The notes below the pieces were generated by a model, which searched no databases, had not been told where the DNA came from, and saw only the letters and a list, made by a program, of their open reading frames with translations. The position numbers and the translations under genes were made by a program. From Streptomyces sp. BK340 (GTDB lineage Bacteria; Actinomycetota; Actinomycetes; Streptomycetales; Streptomycetaceae): a DNA stretch of 64,000 nucleotides. Each line of letters opens with the position of its first letter. Within the stretch, counting starts at the first letter, position 1. The stretch is from the NCBI RefSeq assembly GCF_007827595.1, contig NZ_VISR01000002.1, forward strand, positions 372,001-436,000. The letters run 5' to 3'. Positions 25,826-33,963 of the stretch are shown piece after piece.

Positions 25826-28800
25826 ATGTACATGGGCACCACCACGCGCGAAGAGATCATCGCCCTCGAGCAGAAGGCGGTGGATCGTGCCTACGACTGC
25901 TATGCCGCGCGGCTGGCCGAAATGACCGGGGGCTCGGTCGCCTTGGCCTCCGCCAGCGGCAAGGACAGCGTCGCCAACCGGATCGTGGCCGAGGAGCGGG
26001 CCGCGGCATACGACGGACTCGGCAACGAGTCGCTGGTCATCGGCCGCGTCGACGCACCGGACGAGGACGAGCCCGGCAGGGGGCCCAAGACCTGGTACGT
26101 CGGCCGACGTGCCGTTTCTGACGTCCGTACCCGCGACACCATCGTCGTACTGTGGACCAGTCGGCTGGCCAAGAAGTGGTTCGAGGCGCTGCCCGATGCC
26201 CCGGGCGAGGTGCTCCTGCGGCGGCGACTGCGCTGTGTACAGCGTGTCGTCGAGGACTATTTCGACGAGATCACTGCCACCGCCCCCGTCCCGCAGCCAC
26301 GGCCGGCGGCAGACGACGCCCAGCGGGAGGCCCAGCCCGCGGAGCCGGCCACCGTCACGCAGAAGGAGGGAGCACCGAGCCCGCCCGTCCCCACACCCGC
26401 CGACATCGCCCGCGTCCAGCGACAGAAGCCGCTGCAGCCCGACGACTTCCTCCTGCGTGAGCTTCAGCGCTCGCGCAGCGGCAGCATGCGGGACATCGTC
26501 GAGACCATCCGCCGAGACCAGATGGCCCTGGTCACCGGCTCGCCCTCGGACATCCTCGTGGTGCAGGGCGGCCCGGGTACCGGCAAGTCGGCGGTCGGTC
26601 TGCACCGCGTGACCTGGCTCGTCAACAACGGGCACTTCAAAGCCCAGGACGTCCTCGTCGTCGGCCCCCACCAGCGGTTCCTGGACTACGTGAGCCAGGT
26701 GCTGCCCACGCTCGGCACCCGGAACGTCAACGCCGTGCAGGTGACCCGTCTGTGGGACGGCGAGGTCCTCGGCACCGACACCCCCCAGGCGCGGGTGGTG
26801 AAGTCCGACGAGCGTATGGCGGCCGTCCTGCGGCGGCGCGTCGAGATCGAGTGCCGTCCCGAGGCCGTCGACGAGTTCACCACCATTGCCTCTTACGAGG
26901 GAGCCAAGCCTGAGCTCACCGTCACCGTCGGCAGCACGACCCTGCGTGTCCCGCGCTCCGAAATGCTTTCGCTCCTCGAAGACGTGCGCCAAGGCGACGG
27001 CTCCTACCGTGAGCGCCGCGACCGCTTCCGCGGGCTGCTCGTCGACCGCCTGCTGCGGGAACTCGTCGCCGTCGCCCCTCGCCGCAGCCGCGACGACACG
27101 ATCCGCCGCGACCTGGAACGCAACCGTCAGGTTGAGCGCCTCATCGAACGTGTCTGGCCTTCGCCCGGCGCCAGGGAAGCCCTCCGCACCCTCTACGACT
27201 CGGAAGACCTCCTGCGCACCTGCGCCGAGGGCATTCTCGACGCCTCAGAGCAGGCCGCTCTGCGCCGTCCTCGGGCCGACACGGCCGACGCCGATCCCTG
27301 GACGCTCGACGACCGGGTCTGCCTCGAAGAACTGCGGTATCTCATCACCGGGGAGACCCCGCAGCGGTACGGGCACATCGTGGTCGACGAGGCGCAGGAC
27401 CTGACACCCATGCAGGCCCGCTCCCTGCGCCGGCGCTCCGCCGCGCAGGGCTCCATGACCATCCTCGGTGACCTCGCCCAGGCCACCGGCCCCCACACCC
27501 ACACCGACTGGGACCGCCTCGGCACCCTCCTGTCCGACCACGGCGACTGGCGCGTGGCCGAGCTGAACACCAGCTACCGCGTGCCCGCCGAGATCATGGA
27601 GTTCGTCGCCCCCCTGGCCCGTACCGTCGCCCCCACGCTGCCGTACCCGCAGGCCGTGCGTGCGGCGGGAGAAGACGCCGTACGGACGGTCGCGACCGAG
27701 CCGTGGAAACTCCTCGGCGACACCGTGGCCCAAGCCACCCGCCTCATCGGCACCAGCGACGGACACACCTTGCGCTCCGTGGCGGTCATCGTCCCCGACG
27801 ACTCCGGCTGGCTCGACGAGATCAGCCGCCAGCTGGACCTGGCCGAGGGCATCACCGAGCAGGGACGCGAGGCGGTGTCCGTGCTGGCCGCCGCCCAGGC
27901 CAAGGGCATGGAGTACGACCACGTCCTCGTCGTCGAACCCGCCACCATCGCCGACCGGGGCCCGGCCGGCCTGCGCCAGCTGTACGTCGCGCTCACCCGC
28001 AGCACCCAGAGCTTGACCGTCCTGCACACGTCCCCGCTCCCGGAGGCCCTCACGAACACCGACGGCCGCAGTACCGAACCAGCACCTGCCGAAGGCGAAC
28101 CAGGCATGGCAGACGCTGACGTCCCCGACATCGGTACGGACGTCCGAGTCCGCGTGACCGGCCGGACACCCGGTGGCTGGTACAGGGTCAAGGCCCTGTC
28201 TCCCGCGATCGACGTCCCTCTGGTCCTGACCGTCCGCCACGGCTCGGTGCCCCCGCGCCCCGGCGACGAACTGGACTGCTGGGTGTTCGCCCACGAGACG
28301 AACCACTGCCTGCTCACCGCGGACCAGCGTGGCCGCCAGCCCATCTCTCCCACCATGGCGGATCGCTATGTGGCGGCGCTCGGCGTCTTCGACGACCTGA
28401 CCAACGGTGACGGAACCATTCCGGAGAACGCCCGTGATCGTCTGTCCGAGCTCAAGGGCATGGCCAACCGCGTTCTTCGCCGTGACCAGGCGGACTGGGT
28501 GGACGTGCGTCGTGTGCTCGGATCCCCGGACAAGCACCGCCTCAGCCTCCTGCGCGACCTGGCGGCGCACACCAACCGCATGCTCAAGGACAACAACCTG
28601 GACCTGAACCGACTCCAGGCGGACCTGGCACGCGCCGACTGGGCCCAAGCCCTGAACGCGGCCCGAGAGGCGCTCCAGCACCGCCGGGCCGCCCAGGGCG
28701 AACCGGAAACCGAGAGTGCGCCCACCTCCGTCGAACAGCCGTCCGAGCAGAAGGAAGCAGAGCCCGTGACCTCCGAAGGCATGCCCGCCACGCCGGCGCC

Positions 28801-29230
28801 CGCCACGCCCGCCAAGGGACTTCTGCAGTCGCTGGAGACCACGGCGGCCGCCGACCGCGCGTGCAAGAAGCACGAGGCGGTGCGCCATGCTCTCAAGGCG
28901 GCTCTGCTCTGGGCGGACCTGCAGCCGACCGACTCCCCGGTCATCGATGTCAGCCGCACCGCGGAAGACGGCCACTTCCTCTACGAGGTCCTCGGTGCCG
29001 GCCGCTCCACCTACGCCGACCTCCGCTCGGGAGCCACCCGCCTCCTGGAGATCAACCACACCCTGCCCGCTCCTGCCGACCGCCTCTACCTGGTGCTCTC
29101 CGAACCGCCCGCCGAGGACTGGTCGGCCGACACCGTGTTCGGTGTCTTCGGGGTTCAGGTCCTGTGGCGCACCCCCGACAGTTGGGGCGGCCACGACGCG
29201 GAAACCGCCCTGGGCTCCGGAGAGGCGTAA
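25826..29230 (+). CDS. HelD/HelR-like superfamily 1 helicase with OB-like and restriction-fold-like C-terminal extension
   Basis: 1134 aa. N-terminal part (about 1-150, TWYVGRRAVSDVRTRDTIVV) and LQRSRSGSMRDIV match HelD-type motors that remove RNA polymerase from DNA. Walker A GGPGTGKS (about 248-255), DEAQD (521-525) and a UvrD-like C-terminal motor with QAKGMEYDHVLVVEP and LYVALTRS are intact. Unlike HelD (about 700-760 aa) there is a further 370 residues: an OB/S1-like stretch (about 765-840), a helical region, and a last domain (about 1025-1120) resembling PD-(D/E)xK, with Asp1041 and Glu1054 but Leu1056 in place of the Lys. The gene starts 94 nt after the CxxC gene and is likely in the same operon. 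Confidence 0.82.
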   Translation: MYMGTTTREEIIALEQKAVDRAYDCYAARLAEMTGGSVALASASGKDSVANRIVAEERAAAYDGLGNESLVIGRVDAPDEDEPGRGPKTWYVGRRAVSDVRTRDTIVVLWTSRLAKKWFEALPDAPGEVLLRRRLRCVQRVVEDYFDEITATAPVPQPRPAADDAQREAQPAEPATVTQKEGAPSPPVPTPADIARVQRQKPLQPDDFLLRELQRSRSGSMRDIVETIRRDQMALVTGSPSDILVVQGGPGTGKSAVGLHRVTWLVNNGHFKAQDVLVVGPHQRFLDYVSQVLPTLGTRNVNAVQVTRLWDGEVLGTDTPQARVVKSDERMAAVLRRRVEIECRPEAVDEFTTIASYEGAKPELTVTVGSTTLRVPRSEMLSLLEDVRQGDGSYRERRDRFRGLLVDRLLRELVAVAPRRSRDDTIRRDLERNRQVERLIERVWPSPGAREALRTLYDSEDLLRTCAEGILDASEQAALRRPRADTADADPWTLDDRVCLEELRYLITGETPQRYGHIVVDEAQDLTPMQARSLRRRSAAQGSMTILGDLAQATGPHTHTDWDRLGTLLSDHGDWRVAELNTSYRVPAEIMEFVAPLARTVAPTLPYPQAVRAAGEDAVRTVATEPWKLLGDTVAQATRLIGTSDGHTLRSVAVIVPDDSGWLDEISRQLDLAEGITEQGREAVSVLAAAQAKGMEYDHVLVVEPATIADRGPAGLRQLYVALTRSTQSLTVLHTSPLPEALTNTDGRSTEPAPAEGEPGMADADVPDIGTDVRVRVTGRTPGGWYRVKALSPAIDVPLVLTVRHGSVPPRPGDELDCWVFAHETNHCLLTADQRGRQPISPTMADRYVAALGVFDDLTNGDGTIPENARDRLSELKGMANRVLRRDQADWVDVRRVLGSPDKHRLSLLRDLAAHTNRMLKDNNLDLNRLQADLARADWAQALNAAREALQHRRAAQGEPETESAPTSVEQPSEQKEAEPVTSEGMPATPAPATPAKGLLQSLETTAAADRACKKHEAVRHALKAALLWADLQPTDSPVIDVSRTAEDGHFLYEVLGAGRSTYADLRSGATRLLEINHTLPAPADRLYLVLSEPPAEDWSADTVFGVFGVQVLWRTPDSWGGHDAETALGSGEA

Positions 29231-29478
29231 CCACTTTCGACAGAAGCGCGATTCTTCCGTGCTCGCTCGGGCGCTCCTTGGGTGCCTGAAGCGGAGCCAG
29301 AGCCCGATGGCCCGGAGAAGACCGGGCCGGAGTCCGTGCCGGATGATGCTTGTCCGCTGGAGAGATATCGGGGATCAACTCTCCGTCCGCTCACGCAAAC
29401 GGCCCCGGACGAGGAGTCCGAGGCCGAGTAGGAGCCCTCCCTGGGGGACAAACCCCAGGTCGGAGCGGCAATGCATGG
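29231..29478. terminator. Intergenic region with two hairpins right of the helicase gene
   Basis: GGCCCGG (29309-29315)/CCGGGCC (29322-29328) is a probable terminator of the helicase operon. A second hairpin, GGCCCCGGAC (29401-29410)/GTCCGAGGCC (29416-29425), resembles in sequence the terminator beside the intact tRNA (31976-32005). A third, CCTGGGG (29440-29446)/CCCCAGG (29453-29459), follows. No gene is seen from 29231 to 29780. Confidence 0.55.
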
Positions 29479-29520
29479 TGCCCCCGGCAGGATTCGAATC
29501 TGCGACACCCGCTTTAGGAG
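29479..29520 (-). other. Middle att-like copy of the tRNA-Arg 3' end
   Basis: 42 nt identical to tRNA-Arg(CCT) 32016-32057 except for one C-to-T change in the T-loop region. Identity ends within the anticodon stem at the same base as in the left copy. The rest of the cloverleaf is absent, so it is not a tRNA gene. Confidence 0.85.
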
Positions 29521-29780
29521 TTCGATCCGAGTTTGCTCCAGCAGCTGTCGTCGACTGGTGCGACGGCTGGACAGATACGTTGGTGTACGCCTCCGTCCGG
29601 CGTCGTTGATGTCAGCTGTGGATGTCAGAAGCCGTCTGCTCAGTAGCTAGAAGGGCCGGCTGGCATGCGTCGACGGCACCTGCTGGCCATCCCTCTCGAA
29701 GCCGGTAGTCGGCAGGTCTGCTCTGAACCTGCCGTCCCCACTTCGCGTCGGCATGCCGATGTGACTCCGTCGTGGACGTC

Positions 29781-30413
29781 TCATCCGTCCTCGAAACTAG
29801 CGGAAACTGCCTCTAGTTCTGCACGCGCCGTCATGGCCTCATCAATCCGGCGTGAGATTTCGTCCACGACCTGGAGGTGTTCCTTCTTCTTGCGTGAACC
29901 ACTGGCAAGCATGGCAATAGCCCAAGTGATGTACCAGAACTTAACCCGCTCATACTGCTTCACACGTCGATCGCACAGAGTGACTGCATCCGCAATGCGG
30001 GAGCGAACGGAAGCAACGTCATTGCCCAGCGCGTGATACGTTGCGGCCGAGAGCACAGCTAGCCGACATGCATCAGCCGTCGCCTCAAGGGCTGCCACTG
30101 GGTGGCGGACGCGATGCACGGTCCTGCGACGAGTGCTCATGAGGACTTTCGAGCGGGCGGTGTAGGCGGCCTCAAGCAGGGGGAGTGCTGCCTGTAACTT
30201 CTGCTTCTGAGCGTCGCCGCTGCGGTCTCGTGCTTCGCGTAACAGCCGCGCAGCTGCTTCTGCGTTGACATCGCTGATCACATTTAGAGCCCCGATGACC
30301 TGCTCTTCTGTGATGAGATCGCACAAAGATTTGAATGCTGTCCCTGCCCTGAAGGCATCCTTGAGGACTAACCATTCGATAGCCATGGCGACAGTCTGGC
30401 AGGCAACATCCAA
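29781..30413 (-). CDS. Uncharacterised helical protein, 210 aa
   Basis: No family recognised. Up to 210 aa (an internal ATG at 30386 is an alternative start; neither has a clear ribosome-binding site). Almost entirely predicted helix, with a hydrophobic stretch near residue 170 (VKFWYITWAIAMLASG) that could be one membrane helix, flanked by basic residues. Codon use is clearly less GC-biased than in neighbouring chromosomal genes, and it lies in the small island segment next to the tRNA, both signs of horizontal origin. Confidence 0.6.
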   Translation of the reverse strand: MDVACQTVAMAIEWLVLKDAFRAGTAFKSLCDLITEEQVIGALNVISDVNAEAAARLLREARDRSGDAQKQKLQAALPLLEAAYTARSKVLMSTRRRTVHRVRHPVAALEATADACRLAVLSAATYHALGNDVASVRSRIADAVTLCDRRVKQYERVKFWYITWAIAMLASGSRKKKEHLQVVDEISRRIDEAMTARAELEAVSASFEDG

Positions 30414-30688
30414 TGGAGGACAGTCCTGTCCTGTAAGTCAATGACTGAGTCAGCCGATGGTATGCCGCCCATCAGCCAAGACGGCGCAGTGGGCCCGATG
30501 CGGGCTTTGAGGTCTGGCCTCATCCTTATCAGGTCGATCACAGGGTATCGGCGCCATCGGGCAACGCGTCCCAGAGCAGGGCAAGCCGTTCGCCTCGATG
30601 CGTCTTAGATCGCTGACGTTCGCCTCTGTTGGTGTCAAGCATTGGTGTCAGGAACTAGGGCCGCCCTTGACGGCCTCGGCTCATCGCA

Positions 30689-31225
30689 CTACCGCCCAGG
30701 TTGGCTGCGAACGACAGCGCTTGCCAACACGCGAGCAGAGGACGGAAGCTGAACGCTCGGAAAACGGCCGGTTCGTCGTCCTCGCTGAAACCACGCGTCG
30801 AACTCTTGGCTCACTTGCTTCGACGTCAGCAACACAACCACAGCCATCGAACGGGTCCTGCCACCTTCCAACGTGGTCACCTTGAACCACCCACCTGCGT
30901 CCAAGGTCAGCTTCTCCTTCGGCCAGATCTCGCTGCCGTTGGGAATGCGGTGAACGATCCACAATTCATGATCTTGAGGTAGGTCAAGGACTCTGCCTTT
31001 GACATGGATCTCAGTGTCGAAGCCATCGCCCTCGATCGGGCTGGTGAGCCAGGCCCGGCTCCCTTGTCCCGATCCTGCCTGAGCTTCGCGTCTTACTCGC
31101 CGCCGTTGCGGATAGGACAGTAACCGAGCCAAGAGTTCTTGTCCGCCACGGGTACACGCAACACAGGCGGACACGAGGATGGTGCTCAACGCACCACCCA
31201 ATGCCCCTATCAGCATATTGATCAT
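30689..31225 (-). CDS. Uncharacterised membrane-anchored protein with a beta-sandwich-like domain
   Basis: 178 aa from ATG 31225 (the frame is open to 31309). An N-terminal membrane segment MINMLIGALGGALSTILVSACVACT is followed by basic residues and a soluble domain with strands HVKGRVLDLPQDHELWIVHRI and GWFKVTTLEGG, resembling the small beta-sandwich modules found fused to effector domains in actinobacterial conflict systems. That comparison is tentative. Base composition is less GC-rich than the surroundings. Island gene, function unknown. Confidence 0.55.
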   Translation of the reverse strand: MINMLIGALGGALSTILVSACVACTRGGQELLARLLSYPQRRRVRREAQAGSGQGSRAWLTSPIEGDGFDTEIHVKGRVLDLPQDHELWIVHRIPNGSEIWPKEKLTLDAGGWFKVTTLEGGRTRSMAVVVLLTSKQVSQEFDAWFQRGRRTGRFPSVQLPSSARVLASAVVRSQPGR

Positions 31226-31373
31226 CTTTATAGGCTGCGCACCGGCGTGATCGTCGCTGCACGCCTCCCCCTCACCCGAGGAGACTAGGCGCCGGACGGC
31301 ATCTCTCACGGGTTCCTTGCGTTTTCGTGATTTTTGCTTGGATTGGTGTGCAGCGAAGCCTCCCCGTGCACAG

Positions 31374-31557
31374 CCTCAACCCACCACTCCGCCCAGCTCC
31401 CGTCCCGTCCGCCGTCGACCCACACACCGTGGAGCGGGCGTGGTTCCTGGCGTCCAGGTGGAGCGCGCCACTGTACGAACGACCTGGACGCCATGGGCCG
31501 CGTCTGCTCGGCTCTGCCTGGGTCGATGGCGTACGGGATGGGAGCACCCCACGCACG
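31374..31557. repeat. 184-bp dispersed repeat, copy B
   Basis: Ungapped match to 4547-4730 (about 93%). The inverted repeat is CCTGGCGTCCAGGT (31446-31459) against ACCTGGACGCCA (31482-31493). The outermost two pairs are lost here by substitution, so copy A has the better-preserved hairpin. It lies about 230 nt upstream of the integrase stub. No gene is seen between 31310 and 31785. Confidence 0.8.
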
Positions 31558-31785
31558 CCACAACGGACCCGCGGGCGGCAACGGCGCCCCCTCCATCCCG
31601 GTGCCGGCCGATCCCCCGCCGGAGGCAGGAGCGCAGGCCCGGCCGGGGGCCCGGCCGGGCGGGGCAAGCCGCCTTGGACTAGTAGAGAAAATTGTGACTC
31701 ACGCTGCTGGACGGGGGTTGAAGTCGTAGGCGCAGGCTGGGAGTTCGGTGGCCTCACGGTGGGCGAGCGGCAGGTAGGTCACCGG

Positions 31786-31956
31786 GCGGCCGGAGTCGCG
31801 CCCCGAGTGGTGATGGAGATCCTCGGGCACTCCCAGATCAGCATCACCATGGACGTGTACACGCACGTCGTCCAGGACACCCAGCGCGAAGCCATGAGCC
31901 ACATGGATCGGCTGCTCGGAGGCGCGCCCCCGGTCGTCAGTGACCACCCGTGTTGA
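31786..31956 (+). pseudogene. C-terminal fragment of a tyrosine site-specific recombinase (integrase)
   Basis: About 56 codons. RVVMEILGHSQISITMDVYTHV is the extreme C-terminal part of phage/ICE integrases, including the conserved GHS box and the nucleophilic Tyr in MDVYTH. The catalytic core with the HxLRH motif is missing: homology begins abruptly around 31786 and the upstream frame is unrelated. It sits 60 nt from the tRNA-Arg 3' end, where integrases of tRNA-targeting elements normally lie. Inactive remnant. Confidence 0.88.
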
Positions 31957-31975
31957 TGTCAAAACTGGATGTCAA

Positions 31976-32005
31976 AGGCCCCGGACCATGATCGGTCCGG
32001 GGCCT
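31976..32005. terminator. Bidirectional terminator between tRNA-Arg and integrase stub
   Basis: AGGCCCCGGACC (31976-31987) and GGTCCGGGGCCT (31994-32005) form a perfect 12-bp stem with a 6-nt loop. T5 follows on the plus strand and TTT on the minus strand. It terminates the tRNA on the minus strand. Confidence 0.85.
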
Positions 32006-32015
32006 TTTTCCCTTG

Positions 32016-32057
32016 TGCCCCCGGCAGGATTCGAACCTGCGACACCCGCTTTAGGAG
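32016..32057 (-). other. Right att site within tRNA-Arg
   Basis: The 42-nt segment shared with 29479-29520 and 7741-7781. It spans the discriminator base, acceptor 3' strand, T-arm, variable loop and anticodon loop, the typical crossover region for tyrosine recombinases using tRNA genes. Insertion rebuilds an intact tRNA here. Confidence 0.8.
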
Positions 32058-32088
32058 AGCGGTGCTCTATCCCCTGAGCTACGAAGGC
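32016..32088 (-). tRNA. tRNA-Arg, anticodon CCT
   Basis: 73 nt on the minus strand folding into a complete cloverleaf: acceptor GCCTTCG/CGGGGGC with G-U pairs, D-arm GCTC/GAGC, anticodon stem CCGCT/AGCGG with loop CTCCTAA (anticodon CCT, reading AGG), T-arm GCAGG/CCTGC with TTCGAAT. CCA is not encoded. Its 3' half is duplicated at 29479 and 7741, so it is the integration site of the island. Confidence 0.95.
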
Positions 32089-32175
32089 GAGGATCTGCAC
32101 CGACAGTGTAGCGGCTGCCGTCGTGGGAGGTTCGAGCGTTTGCGGTGGCCGGCGGGTGGGAGTGGTCGGGGAGGG

Positions 32176-33816
32176 CTACTCGGCCAGTGCGGACACGCGG
32201 CGGAGTACCTCGTCGCGGCCCAGCGTGCGGGCCACGGCGAAGAGGTCCGGGCTGCGGGTCGAGCCGGTCAGGGCCACCCGGATCAGCTGGGAGGCCTCGC
32301 GGATCGAGCCGGGGTAGGCGTCCGGGTTCTTCTTGTGCTCCTTGGGCGAGGGGGCGAAGCCGTGCTTGGCGGCGAGCGTCCGGATCTGGTCGAACCAGGC
32401 CTGGGGATCGTCCAGTTCCGCGTACTGCGCCGCGAAGTCCCGCGCGAAGGTGCGGGTCAGGTCCTCGTCGAGGCCGCCGAGACGCTCGTCCCCGGCGGCG
32501 ACGAGCGTGAACAGCTGCGGGAAGAAGAAACCGTAGGCCTCGCGGAAGTCCGACCACTTGCGGAGATCCTTGCGGGGGTTGTCCACGCCCACCCGCTCCA
32601 CGTCCACGGCCGCCAGCGCGAGCGCCCGCTCGGTGTCCAGCACCGGCACGAGGCCGGGGTCGTGGGACAGGGCCCACTCGCGTACGGCGGTAAGGATCTG
32701 CTCGCTGCTCAGCGTGGCGATGTGGTCCGCGCTGATGCCCTCCAGCTTCACCAGGTCGACCAGCGGACCCGCCACCCCGCAGTCCTCGAGCCTGATGGGC
32801 TCCTGAAGGGCCTGGGCGAGGGGGAGTTCGGCCAGCCGGCCGTTCGCCAGACCGCGGAGGTAGTGGAGCACCGGCTCGGCGGGGTAGCCCTCGCCGAGGT
32901 AGAAGTCGACCGTGGACTCGGGGTCCTTGCGCTTGGAGAGCTTCCGCTTGCCGCCCTTGATCTGCTTCATCAGCGGCGCGATGTGCGCGTACACGGGCGG
33001 TTCGAAGCCGAGCGCCTCGAAGAGCTGGAGGTGCACGGGAACGGAGGAGATCCACTCCTCGCCCCGGATGACGAGGTTGACCCGCATCAGGTGGTCGTCC
33101 ACGACGTGCGCGAAGTGGTAGGTGGGCAACCGCACCGCGCTGTCGGAGGACTTGAGGATCACCACGTCGTTGCGGTTGTCCTCGTGCTCCAGGCGTCCGC
33201 GGATGGCGTCCGTGAAGGACCGGCGGGCACCGCGCAGGGCGGGCGAGCGGAAACGCACCACGTAGGGCGCGCCCTCGGCGAGCCTGGCCGCGACCTCGCC
33301 GGAGTCGGCGTCCCGCCAGATCGCCCAGTCGCCGTAGTAGCCCGTCGGCACCTTGGCGTCCTCCTGCCGCTGCCGGATGCCGGCCAGCTCCTCCTGGGTC
33401 GCGAAGCAGAGGTAGGCCTGTCCGGTCCGCAGCAGCGCACGCACGTAGCTGAGGTAGATCTCCTGGCGTGCCGACTGGAGGTAGGGGCCGTAGTCGCCGA
33501 CGGCCGTGGCGTTGTCGGCGGGCAGGGCGAAGTAGTCGAACGCCCGGTTGAACTGCTCGATCGCGCCCTCGACCTGGCGCGACTGGTCGGTGTCCTCGAT
33601 GCGGAGCAGGTACGTGCCACCGGTGCGGTGCGCGACGGCCTGGTTGATCAGGCCCGCGTAGATCCCGCCGATGTGGACGAAGCCGGTCGGCGACGGCGCC
33701 AGCCGGGTGACCTGCGCGCCGGCGGGCAGGTCGCGGGCCGGGTAGCGCTGCTCCCAGTGCGCGGGCTCCGGAAGGTCCGCGGGGAACAGTGCGTCGATGG
33801 TGCTGGCGTCGAGCAT
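32176..33816 (-). CDS. gltX: Glutamyl-tRNA synthetase, divergent long type
   Basis: 546 aa class I synthetase. HIGH motif PSPTGFVHIGG (HIGG at 48-51), ED-rich RIEDTDQSRQVEGAIE, and KLSKRKD as KMSKS (about 295). It opens with about 36 residues (PEPAHWEQRYPARDLPAGAQVTRLAPSP) that I associate with the GluRS type of Clostridia-like bacteria rather than the usual shorter streptomycete GluRS. It charges tRNA-Glu (or tRNA-Gln before amidotransfer). Streptomycetes are expected to carry another gltX elsewhere, so this may be a second, possibly acquired copy. It is transcribed toward tRNA-Arg. Confidence 0.9.
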   Translation of the reverse strand: MLDASTIDALFPADLPEPAHWEQRYPARDLPAGAQVTRLAPSPTGFVHIGGIYAGLINQAVAHRTGGTYLLRIEDTDQSRQVEGAIEQFNRAFDYFALPADNATAVGDYGPYLQSARQEIYLSYVRALLRTGQAYLCFATQEELAGIRQRQEDAKVPTGYYGDWAIWRDADSGEVAARLAEGAPYVVRFRSPALRGARRSFTDAIRGRLEHEDNRNDVVILKSSDSAVRLPTYHFAHVVDDHLMRVNLVIRGEEWISSVPVHLQLFEALGFEPPVYAHIAPLMKQIKGGKRKLSKRKDPESTVDFYLGEGYPAEPVLHYLRGLANGRLAELPLAQALQEPIRLEDCGVAGPLVDLVKLEGISADHIATLSSEQILTAVREWALSHDPGLVPVLDTERALALAAVDVERVGVDNPRKDLRKWSDFREAYGFFFPQLFTLVAAGDERLGGLDEDLTRTFARDFAAQYAELDDPQAWFDQIRTLAAKHGFAPSPKEHKKNPDAYPGSIREASQLIRVALTGSTRSPDLFAVARTLGRDEVLRRVSALAE

Positions 33817-33963
33817 GGAGGGTCTCGGTTTCCGAACTGGAAGGGGCGTGGAAAGGGTGCAATAGGGGCGTAGAAGGGGCGTAGAAGGTGTTTGTCCAGG
33901 TTACCAACGGGCCTGTTCGGCCTTCGGCGGGGTTGATGCGGGCCGGGGGCGTCGGGCCGGTGC

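Larger units (their letters stand above)
7741..32057. mobile_element. Composite genomic island at tRNA-Arg(CCT)
   Basis: Bounded by direct copies of the 3' 41-42 nt of tRNA-Arg(CCT): 7741-7781, 29479-29520 and the intact gene at 32016-32057. Integration into a tRNA 3' end leaves exactly this pattern. The three copies imply two segments in tandem, about 21.7 kb (defence cargo) and about 2.5 kb (remnant). The only recombinase sequence is a C-terminal stub at 31786-31956 beside the tRNA. Content is accessory: Uma2, kinase, type I R-M, ATPase/helicase operon and unknown genes. The interpretation as tandem insertions is inference; the repeats themselves are directly visible. Confidence 0.75.

Noticed and set aside
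29479..29520. A second tRNA-Arg gene
   Set aside because: Only the 3' half matches; no D-arm, 5' acceptor strand or anticodon 5' stem follows.
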